This document shows positions 1-5,616 of a stretch of DNA of 9,125 bases, one piece after another (position 1 is the first letter of the stretch; every line of letters begins with the position of its first letter). The position numbers and the translations under genes were made by a program. Origin of the DNA: Hyphomicrobiales bacterium. Lineage in GTDB: Bacteria > Pseudomonadota > Alphaproteobacteria > Rhizobiales > Beijerinckiaceae. Under the pieces are notes generated by a model that did not search any database, had not been told where the DNA came from, and saw only the letters and a list, made by a program, of their open reading frames with translations. The DNA lies in the NCBI GenBank assembly GCA_028290595.1, contig JAQGJO010000401.1:1-9125 (forward strand), in the 5' to 3' direction.

Positions 1-107
1 AAGAGCGGAACGATCATGTGCGGAAAGACGACAATGTCGCGCAGCGGCAGAACGGGATAGGAGTGAACTTCTCCGGGCTGTGCTGGTGTACGCTTTTCAG
101 TTGTCAT
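1..107 (-). CDS. lon: Lon protease, N-terminal 35 codons (runs off the window)
   Basis: Reading from the ATG at 107 down to 1, the product begins MTTEKRTPAQ and continues into PVLPLRDIVVFPHMIVPL. That second stretch is the hallmark first strand of the Lon N-terminal substrate-recognition (PUA-like) domain. Lon is a cytoplasmic ATP-dependent serine protease that degrades damaged and some regulatory proteins. Only about 35 codons are present, so the AAA+ module and the Ser-Lys catalytic dyad lie outside the window. The start is supported by an AGGA Shine-Dalgarno at 116-119, 8 nt upstream. It follows clpX on the same strand after a 313-bp gap that carries a sigma-32-like promoter at 322-350, consistent with separate heat-inducible transcription. 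Identification is secure from the N-terminal motif plus the clpX neighbour. Confidence 0.95.
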   Translation of the reverse strand, partial: MTTEKRTPAQPGEVHSYPVLPLRDIVVFPHMIVPL

Positions 108-420
108 GTTCTCAATCCTGTTTCCACGCAGGAGCAACGCCTTCAATAGGCCGTTACCAATGCGAAGCGCCGGTTTTTCAGGGAAGCAATTTCGTTGCCG
201 AAATTACGTCGAAAACGAGATCTACCAGCGCTTTTGCCTAGGGCCTTATTGAGCGCCCTGGCGGGTTCTTGCATCTGGAGCCGGCTGCGATGCGAGCCCG
301 CATCCGTCTCCGTTAGAAGAGACATGGCGCTCCTTGCGGCGACTTTCAAGCCGCTGCAAACACGCGCCACAGCTTAGTTTTTACTGACGAACTGCACCAC
401 GCAATGGACTGGGGCGACGG
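108..420 (-). other. clpX–lon intergenic region / probable lon leader
   Basis: These 313 bp hold no convincing gene. On the minus strand they contain, in order of transcription, the 3' half of the clpX stop-codon hairpin, the sigma-32-like promoter at 322-350, and a perfect 7-bp inverted repeat with a 4-nt loop at 188-205 (AATTTCG / CGAAATT). The lon ribosome-binding site at 116-119 follows. If the promoter is real, transcription starts near 314 and lon has an untranslated leader of about 205 nt containing the 188-205 stem-loop. A 60-codon minus-strand frame (ATG at 325, stop at 143) with an AAGGAG in front is discussed in the findings and is not called as a gene. Confidence 0.6.
322..350 (-). 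promoter_or_regulatory. Putative sigma-32 (RpoH) heat-shock promoter of lon
   Basis: On the minus strand CTTGAAA (344-350) is followed after 14 nt by CGCCATGT (322-329). The enterobacterial sigma-32 consensus is CTTGAAA, a spacer of roughly 11-16, then CCCCATNT. The -35 is a perfect match and the -10 differs at one informative base. The element faces lon, a classical heat-shock gene. The -35 also lies inside a GCGGC/GCCGC inverted repeat (336-340 and 350-354). Confidence 0.6.
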
Positions 421-435
421 TCAGGCCGTCGCGCC
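411..435 (-). terminator. Hairpin spanning the clpX stop codon (terminator or 3' stabiliser)
   Basis: GCGACGG (414-420) and CCGTCGC (426-432) form a perfect 7-bp inverted repeat around a 5-nt loop. Two further G-C pairs (411-412 with 434-435) follow one mismatch. The clpX stop codon (421-423) lies in the loop. On the minus strand no T-tract follows, so this is not a textbook intrinsic terminator. On the plus strand it is followed by CCCTTTT, but no gene ends there. It most likely ends or protects the clpX message. Confidence 0.5.
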
Positions 436-1683
436 CTTTTCGGCCCGTTCCGAATAAATGTAGAGCGGACGCGCTTTGCCATCCACCACTTCGGGACCGA
501 TCACCACCTGCTCGACACCTTCGAGGCCGGGCAGGTCGTACATCGTGTCGAGCAAAATGGCTTCCATGATGGAGCGCAGTCCACGGGCGCCGGTCTTGCG
601 CTCGATGGCCTTGCGGGCAATCACGTTGAGAGCCTCGTCCTGGAACGTCAGATCGACCGTCTCCATCTCGAACAGGCGCTGGTACTGCTTGACCAGGGCG
701 TTGCGCGGCTCGGTGAGGATCTTCTTGAGGGCATCCTCGTCAAGATCTTCAAGGGTCGCGATCACCGGCAAACGACCGACGAATTCGGGGATCAGGCCGA
801 AGCGAAGCAGATCTTCCGGCTCAACCTTGCGGAACACTTCGCCGGTGCGGCGCTCGTCCGGCCCCTCGACTTTGGCCGCGAAACCGATCGACGTGCTCTT
901 GCCGCGCTGGGAAATGATCTTCTCAAGCCCGGAAAATGCACCGCCGCAGATGAACAGGATGTTGGTCGTATCGACCTGCAGGAATTCCTGCTGCGGATGC
1001 TTGCGGCCGCCTTGCGGGGGAACGCTCGCTACCGTGCCTTCCATGATCTTCAGCAAGGCCTGCTGCACGCCCTCGCCCGACACGTCGCGGGTGATCGAGG
1101 GATTGTCGGACTTGCGCGAGATCTTGTCGATTTCGTCGATGTAGACGATGCCGCGCTGGGCCCGCTCAACGTTGTAGTCGGAGGCCTGGAGCAGCTTCAG
1201 GATGATGTTTTCCACATCCTCGCCGACGTAGCCCGCTTCGGTCAGCGTCGTGGCGTCGGCCATGGTGAACGGCACATCGAGGATGCGCGCCAGGGTCTGG
1301 GCCAGCAACGTCTTGCCGGAGCCGGTCGGCCCGATCAGCAGGATGTTGGACTTGGCCAGTTCGACGTCATTGTGCTTCGACGAATGGTTGAGGCGCTTGT
1401 AATGGTTGTGGACAGCCACCGACAGCACCCGCTTGGCCTGCATCTGGCCGATGACGTAATCGTCCAACACCTTGCAGATTTCGCGCGGCGTCGGGATGCC
1501 ATCCCGGCTCTTGACCAGGGAAGACTTTGATTCTTCCCGGATAATGTCCATGCAAAGCTCGACGCATTCATCGCAGATGAATACGGTCGGGCCGGCAATC
1601 AGCTTACGGACCTCGTGCTGGCTCTTTCCGCAAAAGGAGCAGTAGAGCGTGTTCTTCGAGTCGCTGCCGCTGACTTTGCTCAT
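421..1683 (-). CDS. clpX: ClpX, ATP-dependent unfoldase subunit of ClpXP
   Basis: This is a cytoplasmic AAA+ hexamer that recognises degrons, unfolds substrates and threads them into ClpP. The 420-aa length is normal for the family. Visible in order: the N-terminal C4 zinc-binding domain (Cys15, Cys18, Cys37, Cys40); Walker A GPTGSGKT at 118-125; pore-1 loop GYVG at 151-154; Walker B with Asp183-Glu184; pore-2/RKH loop at 227-229; the ClpP-docking loop Ile266-Gly267-Phe268; and sensor-2 GARGLR at 365-370. All functional elements are intact. The ATG at 1683 has a GGAG 6 nt upstream (1690-1693). It lies downstream of clpP on the same strand after a 333-bp gap, which is large for a co-transcribed pair and leaves room for its own promoter. 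Its stop codon is enclosed in a hairpin. Confidence 0.99.
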   Translation of the reverse strand: MSKVSGSDSKNTLYCSFCGKSQHEVRKLIAGPTVFICDECVELCMDIIREESKSSLVKSRDGIPTPREICKVLDDYVIGQMQAKRVLSVAVHNHYKRLNHSSKHNDVELAKSNILLIGPTGSGKTLLAQTLARILDVPFTMADATTLTEAGYVGEDVENIILKLLQASDYNVERAQRGIVYIDEIDKISRKSDNPSITRDVSGEGVQQALLKIMEGTVASVPPQGGRKHPQQEFLQVDTTNILFICGGAFSGLEKIISQRGKSTSIGFAAKVEGPDERRTGEVFRKVEPEDLLRFGLIPEFVGRLPVIATLEDLDEDALKKILTEPRNALVKQYQRLFEMETVDLTFQDEALNVIARKAIERKTGARGLRSIMEAILLDTMYDLPGLEGVEQVVIGPEVVDGKARPLYIYSERAEKGATA

Positions 1684-2016
1684 TTCTATCTCCGTTAGGC
1701 CGCCTCTCCGGTTAAAGAGACTCAGCCGTTGTCAACGATATATGCCCCGATCCTAACAAACCGTAGCCAGAACTGACTGGCCTTGGGGCAGTTACACGCC
1801 GGCAAATCGCCGGTTTCTTAGGCTTGCAATCTGCGGACCAGCAGCCAGATCGCCGATTGTGCGATGCAATCACGCGATAGGCGGCGGATCAAGCAGACAT
1901 TGTCCGAAGCCAACGGGAAGAATGCCAGGTGTCGCATCAATGCAACAATTTTCCGGCATTCAGGCTAATTTGCGACTCGTCAGGGTAAATATCCCCTGCG
2001 ACCCAATCTCAGAACC
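1684..2016 (-). other. clpP–clpX intergenic region with several dyads
   Basis: I see no gene in these 333 bp. A plus-strand frame crossing it is an extension of an antisense frame of clpP. On the transcribed minus strand it holds CAGGG/CCCTG (1981-1998) just after clpP, the larger hairpin at 1920-1961, CCGGC/GCCGG with a 5-nt loop (1799-1813), and GCCAG/CTGGC (1766-1781). A TTGACA hexamer on the minus strand (1734-1739) lies about 50 bp before clpX but has no good -10 at normal spacing. A separate clpX promoter is therefore likely but not located. Confidence 0.5.
1920..1961 (-). repeat. Inverted repeat / RNA hairpin between clpP and clpX
   Basis: GAATGCC at 1920-1926 is exactly complementary to GGCATTC at 1955-1961. 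Allowing one bulged base adds two more G-C pairs (1928-1929 with 1953-1954), giving a 9-bp stem. The loop contains a second small dyad, GCAT..ATGC. There is no T-tract on either side. It could be a transcription attenuator, an RNA-processing site or a 3' stabiliser of the clpP message. The symmetry is read directly and its role is inference. Confidence 0.5.
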
Positions 2017-2649
2017 TTATTTTGTCGGTTCGGCCTCATCCGGACGTTTGTCGAGGACTTTATCGACAAGCCCGAATTCGCATGCCTCTTCCGCCGACAT
2101 GAAATGGTCACGGTCAAGCGTGCGGTCAACGGTTTCGTAGTCCTTACCGGTGTGACGCACGTAAATCTCGTTCAGGCGCCGTTTGATCTTCATAATATCC
2201 TCGGCGTGGCGCTGAATGTCCGACGCCTGCCCCTGGAACCCGCCGGAAGGCTGGTGAACCATGATGCGGGAGTTCGGCAGGCTGTAGCGCATGCCCGCCT
2301 CGCCGGCGCACAGCAGCAACGAGCCCATGGACGCCGCCTGGCCGACGCATAGCGTCGAGACTTTCGGCTTGATGAACTGCATCGTGTCATAAATCGACAA
2401 ACCCGCCGTCACGACGCCGCCAGGCGAGTTGATGTAGAAGAATATCTCTTTCTTGGGATTGTCGGCTTCCAGATAGAGAAGCTGGGCAACCACCAGGGTC
2501 GCAACCTGATCCTCGACCGGACCGGCGAGGAACACGATCCGCTCTTTCAGCAGGCGGGAGAAGATGTCGTAGCGATAGGAGCCGCGCGAGGTGACTTCCT
2601 CGACGCTCGGTATGACAAAAGAATTATAGACGTCGATAGGATCGCGCAT
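2017..2649 (-). CDS. clpP: ClpP, ATP-dependent Clp protease proteolytic subunit
   Basis: This is the tetradecameric serine peptidase that forms the degradation chamber of ClpXP and ClpAP in the cytoplasm. The 210-aa length is usual for alphaproteobacteria. The catalytic triad is visible: Ser107 in GQAASMGS, His132 in MVHQPSGG, and Asp181 in the [10 protein letters not shown] segment. The oligomerisation and handle regions are intact, including FYINSPGG at 71-78. The start MRDPIDVY at 2649 matches typical family starts, although the ribosome-binding site is weak (GAG about 8 nt upstream). It lies between tig (164 bp upstream) and clpX (333 bp downstream), all on the minus strand, and the ClpX partner carries the matching IGF docking loop. 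The stop codon falls within a weak 5-bp dyad (GAACC 2012-2016 / GGTTC 2027-2031). Confidence 0.99.
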   Translation of the reverse strand: MRDPIDVYNSFVIPSVEEVTSRGSYRYDIFSRLLKERIVFLAGPVEDQVATLVVAQLLYLEADNPKKEIFFYINSPGGVVTAGLSIYDTMQFIKPKVSTLCVGQAASMGSLLLCAGEAGMRYSLPNSRIMVHQPSGGFQGQASDIQRHAEDIMKIKRRLNEIYVRHTGKDYETVDRTLDRDHFMSAEEACEFGLVDKVLDKRPDEAEPTK

Positions 2650-2714
2650 GGGGCTCTCGGTTTCGGGGGAATCAATTTCCCCTCAAACATAGTCATCGAA
2701 ACCGCTGGCGCAAT

Positions 2715-2754
2715 GGGCGGATGGGAGCCTAGTTAAGGCCCTGCAAATCCGCCC
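2715..2754 (-). repeat. Strong inverted repeat in the tig–clpP spacer
   Basis: GGGCGGAT at 2715-2722 and ATCCGCCC at 2747-2754 are perfect 8-bp complements separated by 24 nt. The spacer can extend the fold through GCCT (2727-2730) and AGGC (2736-2739). The resulting GC-rich hairpin lies about 65 nt before the clpP start on the transcribed strand. No T-tract follows. It may be a factor-independent pause or terminator for tig, a processing site that separates tig and clpP expression, or a regulator-binding dyad. Confidence 0.55.
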
Positions 2755-2780
2755 TTAATCGTCGCAAAACCGGCCAGTTA

Positions 2781-2812
2781 GGCCAAACGTCAGGCCAAAG
2801 TTCAGGGCCAAA
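2781..2812 (-). repeat. Three short tandem TTTGGCC repeats after tig
   Basis: On the minus strand the heptamer TTTGGCC occurs at 2806-2812, 2793-2799 and 2781-2787, with periods of 13 and 12 nt, starting directly after the tig stop codon. A degenerate fourth copy, TGGCC, lies at 2772-2776. GGCC is self-complementary, so the copies can pair with each other in several registers. The tandem arrangement is directly visible and its function is unknown. Confidence 0.5.
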
Positions 2813-2813
2813 C

Positions 2814-4169
2814 TCAGGTCTTGGGCGCGTCCTCGTCGATCGGCTTCAGCAGTTCTTCCTTGGTGACGCTCTTCTCCGTGACCTTGGCCTTGGAGACGAT
2901 CACGTCAACCACTTTTTCTTCGTACAGCGGCGCCCGGATCTGGGCCACGGCGTCGGCGTTCTTCTGGTAGTAGTCCCAGATCGCCTTTTCCTGCCCCGGA
3001 TACTGGCGGGCGCGCTCGACGATCGCCTGCGACAACTCGTCGTTGGAGACCTCGACCTTGGACTGCTCGCCGACTTCGGCCAGCACCAGGCCGAGACGGA
3101 CGCGGCGTTCGGCAATCCGCTGATAGTCGGCCTTGGCGGCCTCCTCGGTGGTGTCTTCGTCGGCGAACGTCTTCTTCGACTGGGCCTGCTCGGCCAGCAC
3201 CTGGTTCCAGATGCCGTTGAACTCCTGTTCGACCAGGCTCGGCGGCAGTTCGAACGCGAACTTCTTGTCGAGCGCGTCGAGAAGACCGCGCTTCAACTTT
3301 TCACGGGAAATCTGGTCGAATTCGCGCTGGATATTGGCGCGGATCGCCTCCTTAAGCTTATCGAGGCTTTCCAGCCCCAGGCCCTTGGCATAATCGTCGT
3401 CGATCTTGAGTTCGCCCGGCGCCTCGATGCCCTTCACGGTGACATCGAACACGGCTTCCTTGCCGGCCAGATGGGCGGCCTGGTATTCGTCGGGAAACTT
3501 GACTGTAACAGCACGCGTGTCGTCTTTCGAGACACCTTCGAGCTGATCTTCGAAACCCGGGATGAACTGTCCCGAACCGAGAACCAGCGCTGTGTCGGTA
3601 CCGGCGCCGCCCGGGAAGGCCTCGCCGTCGATCTTGCCGACGAAATCGATCGTGACTTTGTCGCCCTTGGCGGCAGCGCCCTCTTTGGCGACGAACGGAC
3701 GGTTCTGTTCGGCCATCCGGTTCATGGCGTCGGCGACTTCCTCGTCAGTCGGCTGAACGACCAGGCGTTCGAGCTCGACATCGTCGAAGCTACCTACTTC
3801 GAACTTCGGCAGCACTTCGAGATTGACGGTGAACGCCAGGTCGCCCTTGGCTTCAATGGCGTTCTTGACGCCTTCTTCGCCGCCGTCGATGTCGATCTTC
3901 GGTTCGCCGGCGAGGCGGATGCCGTTGTCGTCGACGATCTTGCGGTTGACCTCGTTGAGGGCGTTCTGCAGCACGTCAGCCATGACCTGCTTGCCGTAGA
4001 GTTTCTTCAGGTGCTCCATCGGCACTTTGCCGGGACGAAAGCCGTTGATCCGCACCTTGTCCTTCATGTCGACAAGCTGATCATCGAGCCGCTTGGCGAG
4101 ATCATCGACCGGAAGGACCACTTTGAAAGCGCGCTTCAGGCCTTCGGAAAGGGTTTCTGTCACCTGCAT
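2814..4169 (-). CDS. tig: Trigger factor, ribosome-associated chaperone and prolyl isomerase
   Basis: Trigger factor binds ribosomal protein L23 at the exit tunnel and shields nascent chains. From the ATG at 4169 the product is 451 aa and starts MQVTETLSEGLK, a very common family start. The ribosome-binding signature GFRPGKVP lies at about residues 43-50. A FKBP-type peptidyl-prolyl isomerase domain follows at about 166-251 (GDKVTIDFVG onward, with the GFEDQLEG segment). The helical SurA-like chaperone region continues to the C-terminus. A GTG at 4175 in the same frame would add two codons, but AAGG then lies only 2 nt away, whereas AGAAGG lies 8 nt before the ATG, so I prefer the ATG. A possible -10 (TAGAAT, 4188-4193) sits just upstream, suggesting transcription independent of the tRNA gene. 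Confidence 0.97.
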   Translation of the reverse strand: MQVTETLSEGLKRAFKVVLPVDDLAKRLDDQLVDMKDKVRINGFRPGKVPMEHLKKLYGKQVMADVLQNALNEVNRKIVDDNGIRLAGEPKIDIDGGEEGVKNAIEAKGDLAFTVNLEVLPKFEVGSFDDVELERLVVQPTDEEVADAMNRMAEQNRPFVAKEGAAAKGDKVTIDFVGKIDGEAFPGGAGTDTALVLGSGQFIPGFEDQLEGVSKDDTRAVTVKFPDEYQAAHLAGKEAVFDVTVKGIEAPGELKIDDDYAKGLGLESLDKLKEAIRANIQREFDQISREKLKRGLLDALDKKFAFELPPSLVEQEFNGIWNQVLAEQAQSKKTFADEDTTEEAAKADYQRIAERRVRLGLVLAEVGEQSKVEVSNDELSQAIVERARQYPGQEKAIWDYYQKNADAVAQIRAPLYEEKVVDVIVSKAKVTEKSVTKEELLKPIDEDAPKT

Positions 4170-4187
4170 TGTCACTGCCTTCTTACA

Positions 4188-4193
4188 ATTCTA
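4188..4193 (-). promoter_or_regulatory. Possible -10 element for tig
   Basis: TAGAAT on the minus strand matches five of six bases of TATAAT and lies 18 nt before the tig ATG, giving a very short leader. No good -35 is seen at 16-18 nt spacing, so this is a weak call. Confidence 0.25.
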
Positions 4194-4211
4194 GCCGACT
4201 ATGACCGGGGC

Positions 4212-4227
4212 AAATCCGGCAGCCGGA
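4212..4227 (-). terminator. Possible terminator after tRNA-Leu
   Basis: On the minus strand TCCGG, a 3-nt loop and CCGGA (4215-4227) are followed directly by TTT (4212-4214), about 33 nt after the tRNA CCA end. The stem is short and the T-tract minimal. It would separate tRNA-Leu from tig. Confidence 0.35.
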
Positions 4228-4260
4228 GGGAAATCTGATGAAACGGCGAACCAGCCGGCC

Positions 4261-4345
4261 TGGTGCGGGCGGAGGGACTCGAACCCCCACGCCTTGCGGC
4301 GGTGGAACCTAAATCCACTGCGTCTACCAGTTCCGCCACGCCCGC
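4261..4345 (-). tRNA. tRNA-Leu(UAG)
   Basis: Read on the minus strand from 4345 to 4261 the gene is 85 nt including an encoded CCA. The 7-bp acceptor stem GCGGGCG / CGCCCGC is perfect. The D-arm contains the typical leucine GGTAGACGC. The anticodon stem GTGGA/TCCAC closes a 7-nt loop TTTAGGT, placing anticodon TAG at 4309-4311, which reads CUA and related CUN codons. The long variable arm is CGCC-GCAA-GGCG, typical of class II leucine tRNAs. The T-loop is TTCGAGT with a 5-bp stem that includes one G-U pair. The layout closely resembles E. coli tRNA-Leu(UAG). It lies 91 bp upstream of tig on the same strand, a placement I recall from other Rhizobiales. Confidence 0.97.
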
Positions 4346-4397
4346 ATTGGCGCATAGACGCCCCCACGGCCCGAAAGTCTCGCCGTCCGGGTGGCGC

Positions 4398-4403
4398 TCT
4401 ATA
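4398..4403 (-). promoter_or_regulatory. Possible -10 of the tRNA-Leu promoter
   Basis: TATAGA on the minus strand (within GCTATAGAG) lies about 52 bp before the mature tRNA 5' end, a reasonable distance for a precursor leader. The -35 region at the expected spacing is poor, so the call rests on the -10 match and position only. Confidence 0.3.
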
Positions 4404-4452
4404 GCACGGGCCGATCAGGATGCGAGGGGAAAATTGGCCCCTTGCACCGTTC

Positions 4453-4481
4453 AAAACAAGGGCTGCCGACCTGTTCCGGCA
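4453..4481 (-). terminator. Possible terminator of the dioxygenase gene
   Basis: TGCCG and CGGCA (4464-4468 and 4477-4481) form a 5-bp stem with an 8-nt loop. On the minus strand it is followed after a few bases by TTTT (4453-4456). It lies about 67 nt beyond the dioxygenase stop and before tRNA-Leu on the same strand, where a terminator is expected. The stem is modest. The rest of the 4346-4547 spacer holds only the tRNA promoter candidate. Confidence 0.3.
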
Positions 4482-4547
4482 AGGAAAATGGCCAAAAGCC
4501 CTCGCCTCGCGCTTGGACTTGAGTTGTCCCGGCTCGCCACGCGCGTC

Positions 4548-5396
4548 CTAGAATCGCATGGCCTGGCCCTCAATGGTGAGGCGGCGCATCAGGCGCGGCT
4601 CCTCACGGGGGAAATCGTTGCGGGCATGGATCGAGGCCCAATTGTCCCAGATCACCAGATCGCCCAGGCCCCAATGGTGCTCATAGATAATGGACGGGTC
4701 CTCGGCGATGTCGAACAGGGTTTCCAGCGCTTTTTCGCTCTCGTCATGGCTCAACCCCTCGATACGGGCCGACATCAGACGCGAGACATAGAGCGCCTTT
4801 CTGCCGGTGGCGGGATGGGTGATGAAGATCGGCTGTTCCATGTGCCGGATCTTGGAAATATCGACGACATCGAGATTGAGCCGCTCGCGGCGCTTGTAAT
4901 CGTGGATCTGCAGGACCTTGCGGCCTTCCAGCCGGTCGCGCATGGCGCGGGGGATCATCTCATAGGCCTTGTAGAGATTTGAAAAGCGGGTTTCGCCGCC
5001 GGATGACGTGAGCTTGAGCGCATAAAGCAAGGTGGCGCGGTGCGGCTCGGGATAATAGCTGGTGTCGTGGTGGAACCACATCTCGCCGTCGCCGAACGCG
5101 CCGATCGGCTTGCCGTTCTCGACGATGTTGGTGACCATCATGAACGGCGTGTCGAAATCGCCGCCGGGGCCGTCACCGCTGACCGGCCGGCGCCGTATGG
5201 CGACCTTGCCGAACAGGGCGGCGGCCGCAAGCTGGGTCGTCTCGTCGAGTTGCTGGTCGCGAAACACCAGCACGACATGGTCCTCGAACGCCTGGCGGAT
5301 TGCTGCCGCGGTTTCCGCGTCCACCGGCTTGGACAGATCCACACCCTTGATCTCCGCCCCGATAACCGGGTGCATTTTTTCGACCGATAACGCCAT
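4548..5396 (-). CDS. TauD/TfdA-family Fe(II)/2-oxoglutarate-dependent dioxygenase
   Basis: Family members couple oxidative decarboxylation of 2-oxoglutarate to hydroxylation of a small substrate such as taurine, alkyl sulfates or phenoxyacetates; the substrate here cannot be read from sequence. The 282 aa are typical. The Fe(II) facial triad is visible as His109 and Asp111 in WFHHDTSY and the distal His257 in NWASIHARNDF. The 2-oxoglutarate/substrate arginines appear as the RLMRR motif (Arg268, Arg272), corresponding to the RxMxR pair of TauD. The N-terminus IGAEIKGVDLSKPV is also typical. No signal peptide is present, so the enzyme is cytoplasmic. The start at 5396 has an excellent AGGAGGAG 7 nt upstream (5404-5411). 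It diverges from a periplasmic binding protein gene, suggesting that the imported solute may be its substrate (inference). Confidence 0.93.
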   Translation of the reverse strand: MALSVEKMHPVIGAEIKGVDLSKPVDAETAAAIRQAFEDHVVLVFRDQQLDETTQLAAAALFGKVAIRRRPVSGDGPGGDFDTPFMMVTNIVENGKPIGAFGDGEMWFHHDTSYYPEPHRATLLYALKLTSSGGETRFSNLYKAYEMIPRAMRDRLEGRKVLQIHDYKRRERLNLDVVDISKIRHMEQPIFITHPATGRKALYVSRLMSARIEGLSHDESEKALETLFDIAEDPSIIYEHHWGLGDLVIWDNWASIHARNDFPREEPRLMRRLTIEGQAMRF

Positions 5397-5454
5397 GAGC
5401 GAACTCCTCCTGTCTTTTTTGCTTCGTTGCTGTTGCCGTTTTCTTACGCCAGGA

Positions 5455-5491
5455 GCGAGGCCAGATAAAGATCGGCAGACGCAGGCCTCGC
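5455..5491. repeat. Perfect 8-bp inverted repeat in the divergent spacer
   Basis: GCGAGGCC (5455-5462) and GGCCTCGC (5484-5491) are exact complements with a 21-bp spacer. The centre-to-centre distance of the arms is 29 bp, close to three helical turns. It lies between the dioxygenase and binding-protein starts, so it could be a two-site operator for a dimeric regulator, or a hairpin in the dioxygenase leader. A separate palindrome, TATGCATA, lies at 5509-5516. Confidence 0.5.
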
Positions 5492-5564
5492 CGGCTGTGC
5501 CTCAACCCTATGCATATGTTCGGCCTGAATTTCTCTCCGCGGGGCGATTTGATCCGCCGCGAAA

Positions 5565-5584
5565 GCAATATAGATTGCGCGCAA
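5565..5584 (+). promoter_or_regulatory. Probable -10 with overlapping operator dyads for the first binding-protein gene
   Basis: TATAGA (5569-5574) is a good -10 candidate 42 bp before the ATG at 5617; the -35 region (around GATTTG, 5547-5552) is weak. Two perfect dyads overlap it: GCAAT-ATAG-ATTGC (5565-5578) and the palindrome TTGCGCGCAA (5575-5584). The half-sites therefore run GCAA, TTGC, GCAA across the -10 and the predicted start. This position is typical of repressor operators. The regulator is not in the window. Confidence 0.45.
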
Positions 5585-5616
5585 CCGCGCCATAGGCGGG
5601 ATCAGGGAGGAAGACC

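Noticed and set aside
195..377. Plus-strand 60-codon frame in the clpX–lon gap
   Set aside because: No good ribosome-binding site and no recognisable domain; it overlaps the lon promoter region on the opposite strand.
476..1144. Long plus-strand open frame opposite clpX (222 codons)
   Set aside because: Fully antisense to an intact clpX; GC-rich coding DNA commonly leaves the opposite strand open. Ser/Arg-rich with no motif or ribosome-binding site.
1859..2140. Plus-strand 93-codon frame over the clpP 3' end
   Set aside because: Its second half is antisense to clpP and the first half covers the hairpin-rich spacer. No homology is recognised.
3471..4238. Plus-strand 255-codon frame opposite tig
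   Set aside because: Antisense of an intact trigger factor gene with acidic/hydrophobic shadow composition; no domain.
4261..4345. tRNA-Leu as attachment site of a genomic island holding the right-hand genes
   Set aside because: The accessory genes lie on the 5' side of the tRNA, whereas integration normally uses the 3' end, which here faces tig. No integrase or repeated 3' end is visible.
4201..4404. Plus-strand frame encoding CGRRDSNPHAL-like peptide
   Set aside because: This is the well-known false protein produced by translating the complement of a tRNA gene; the tRNA-Leu explains the sequence.
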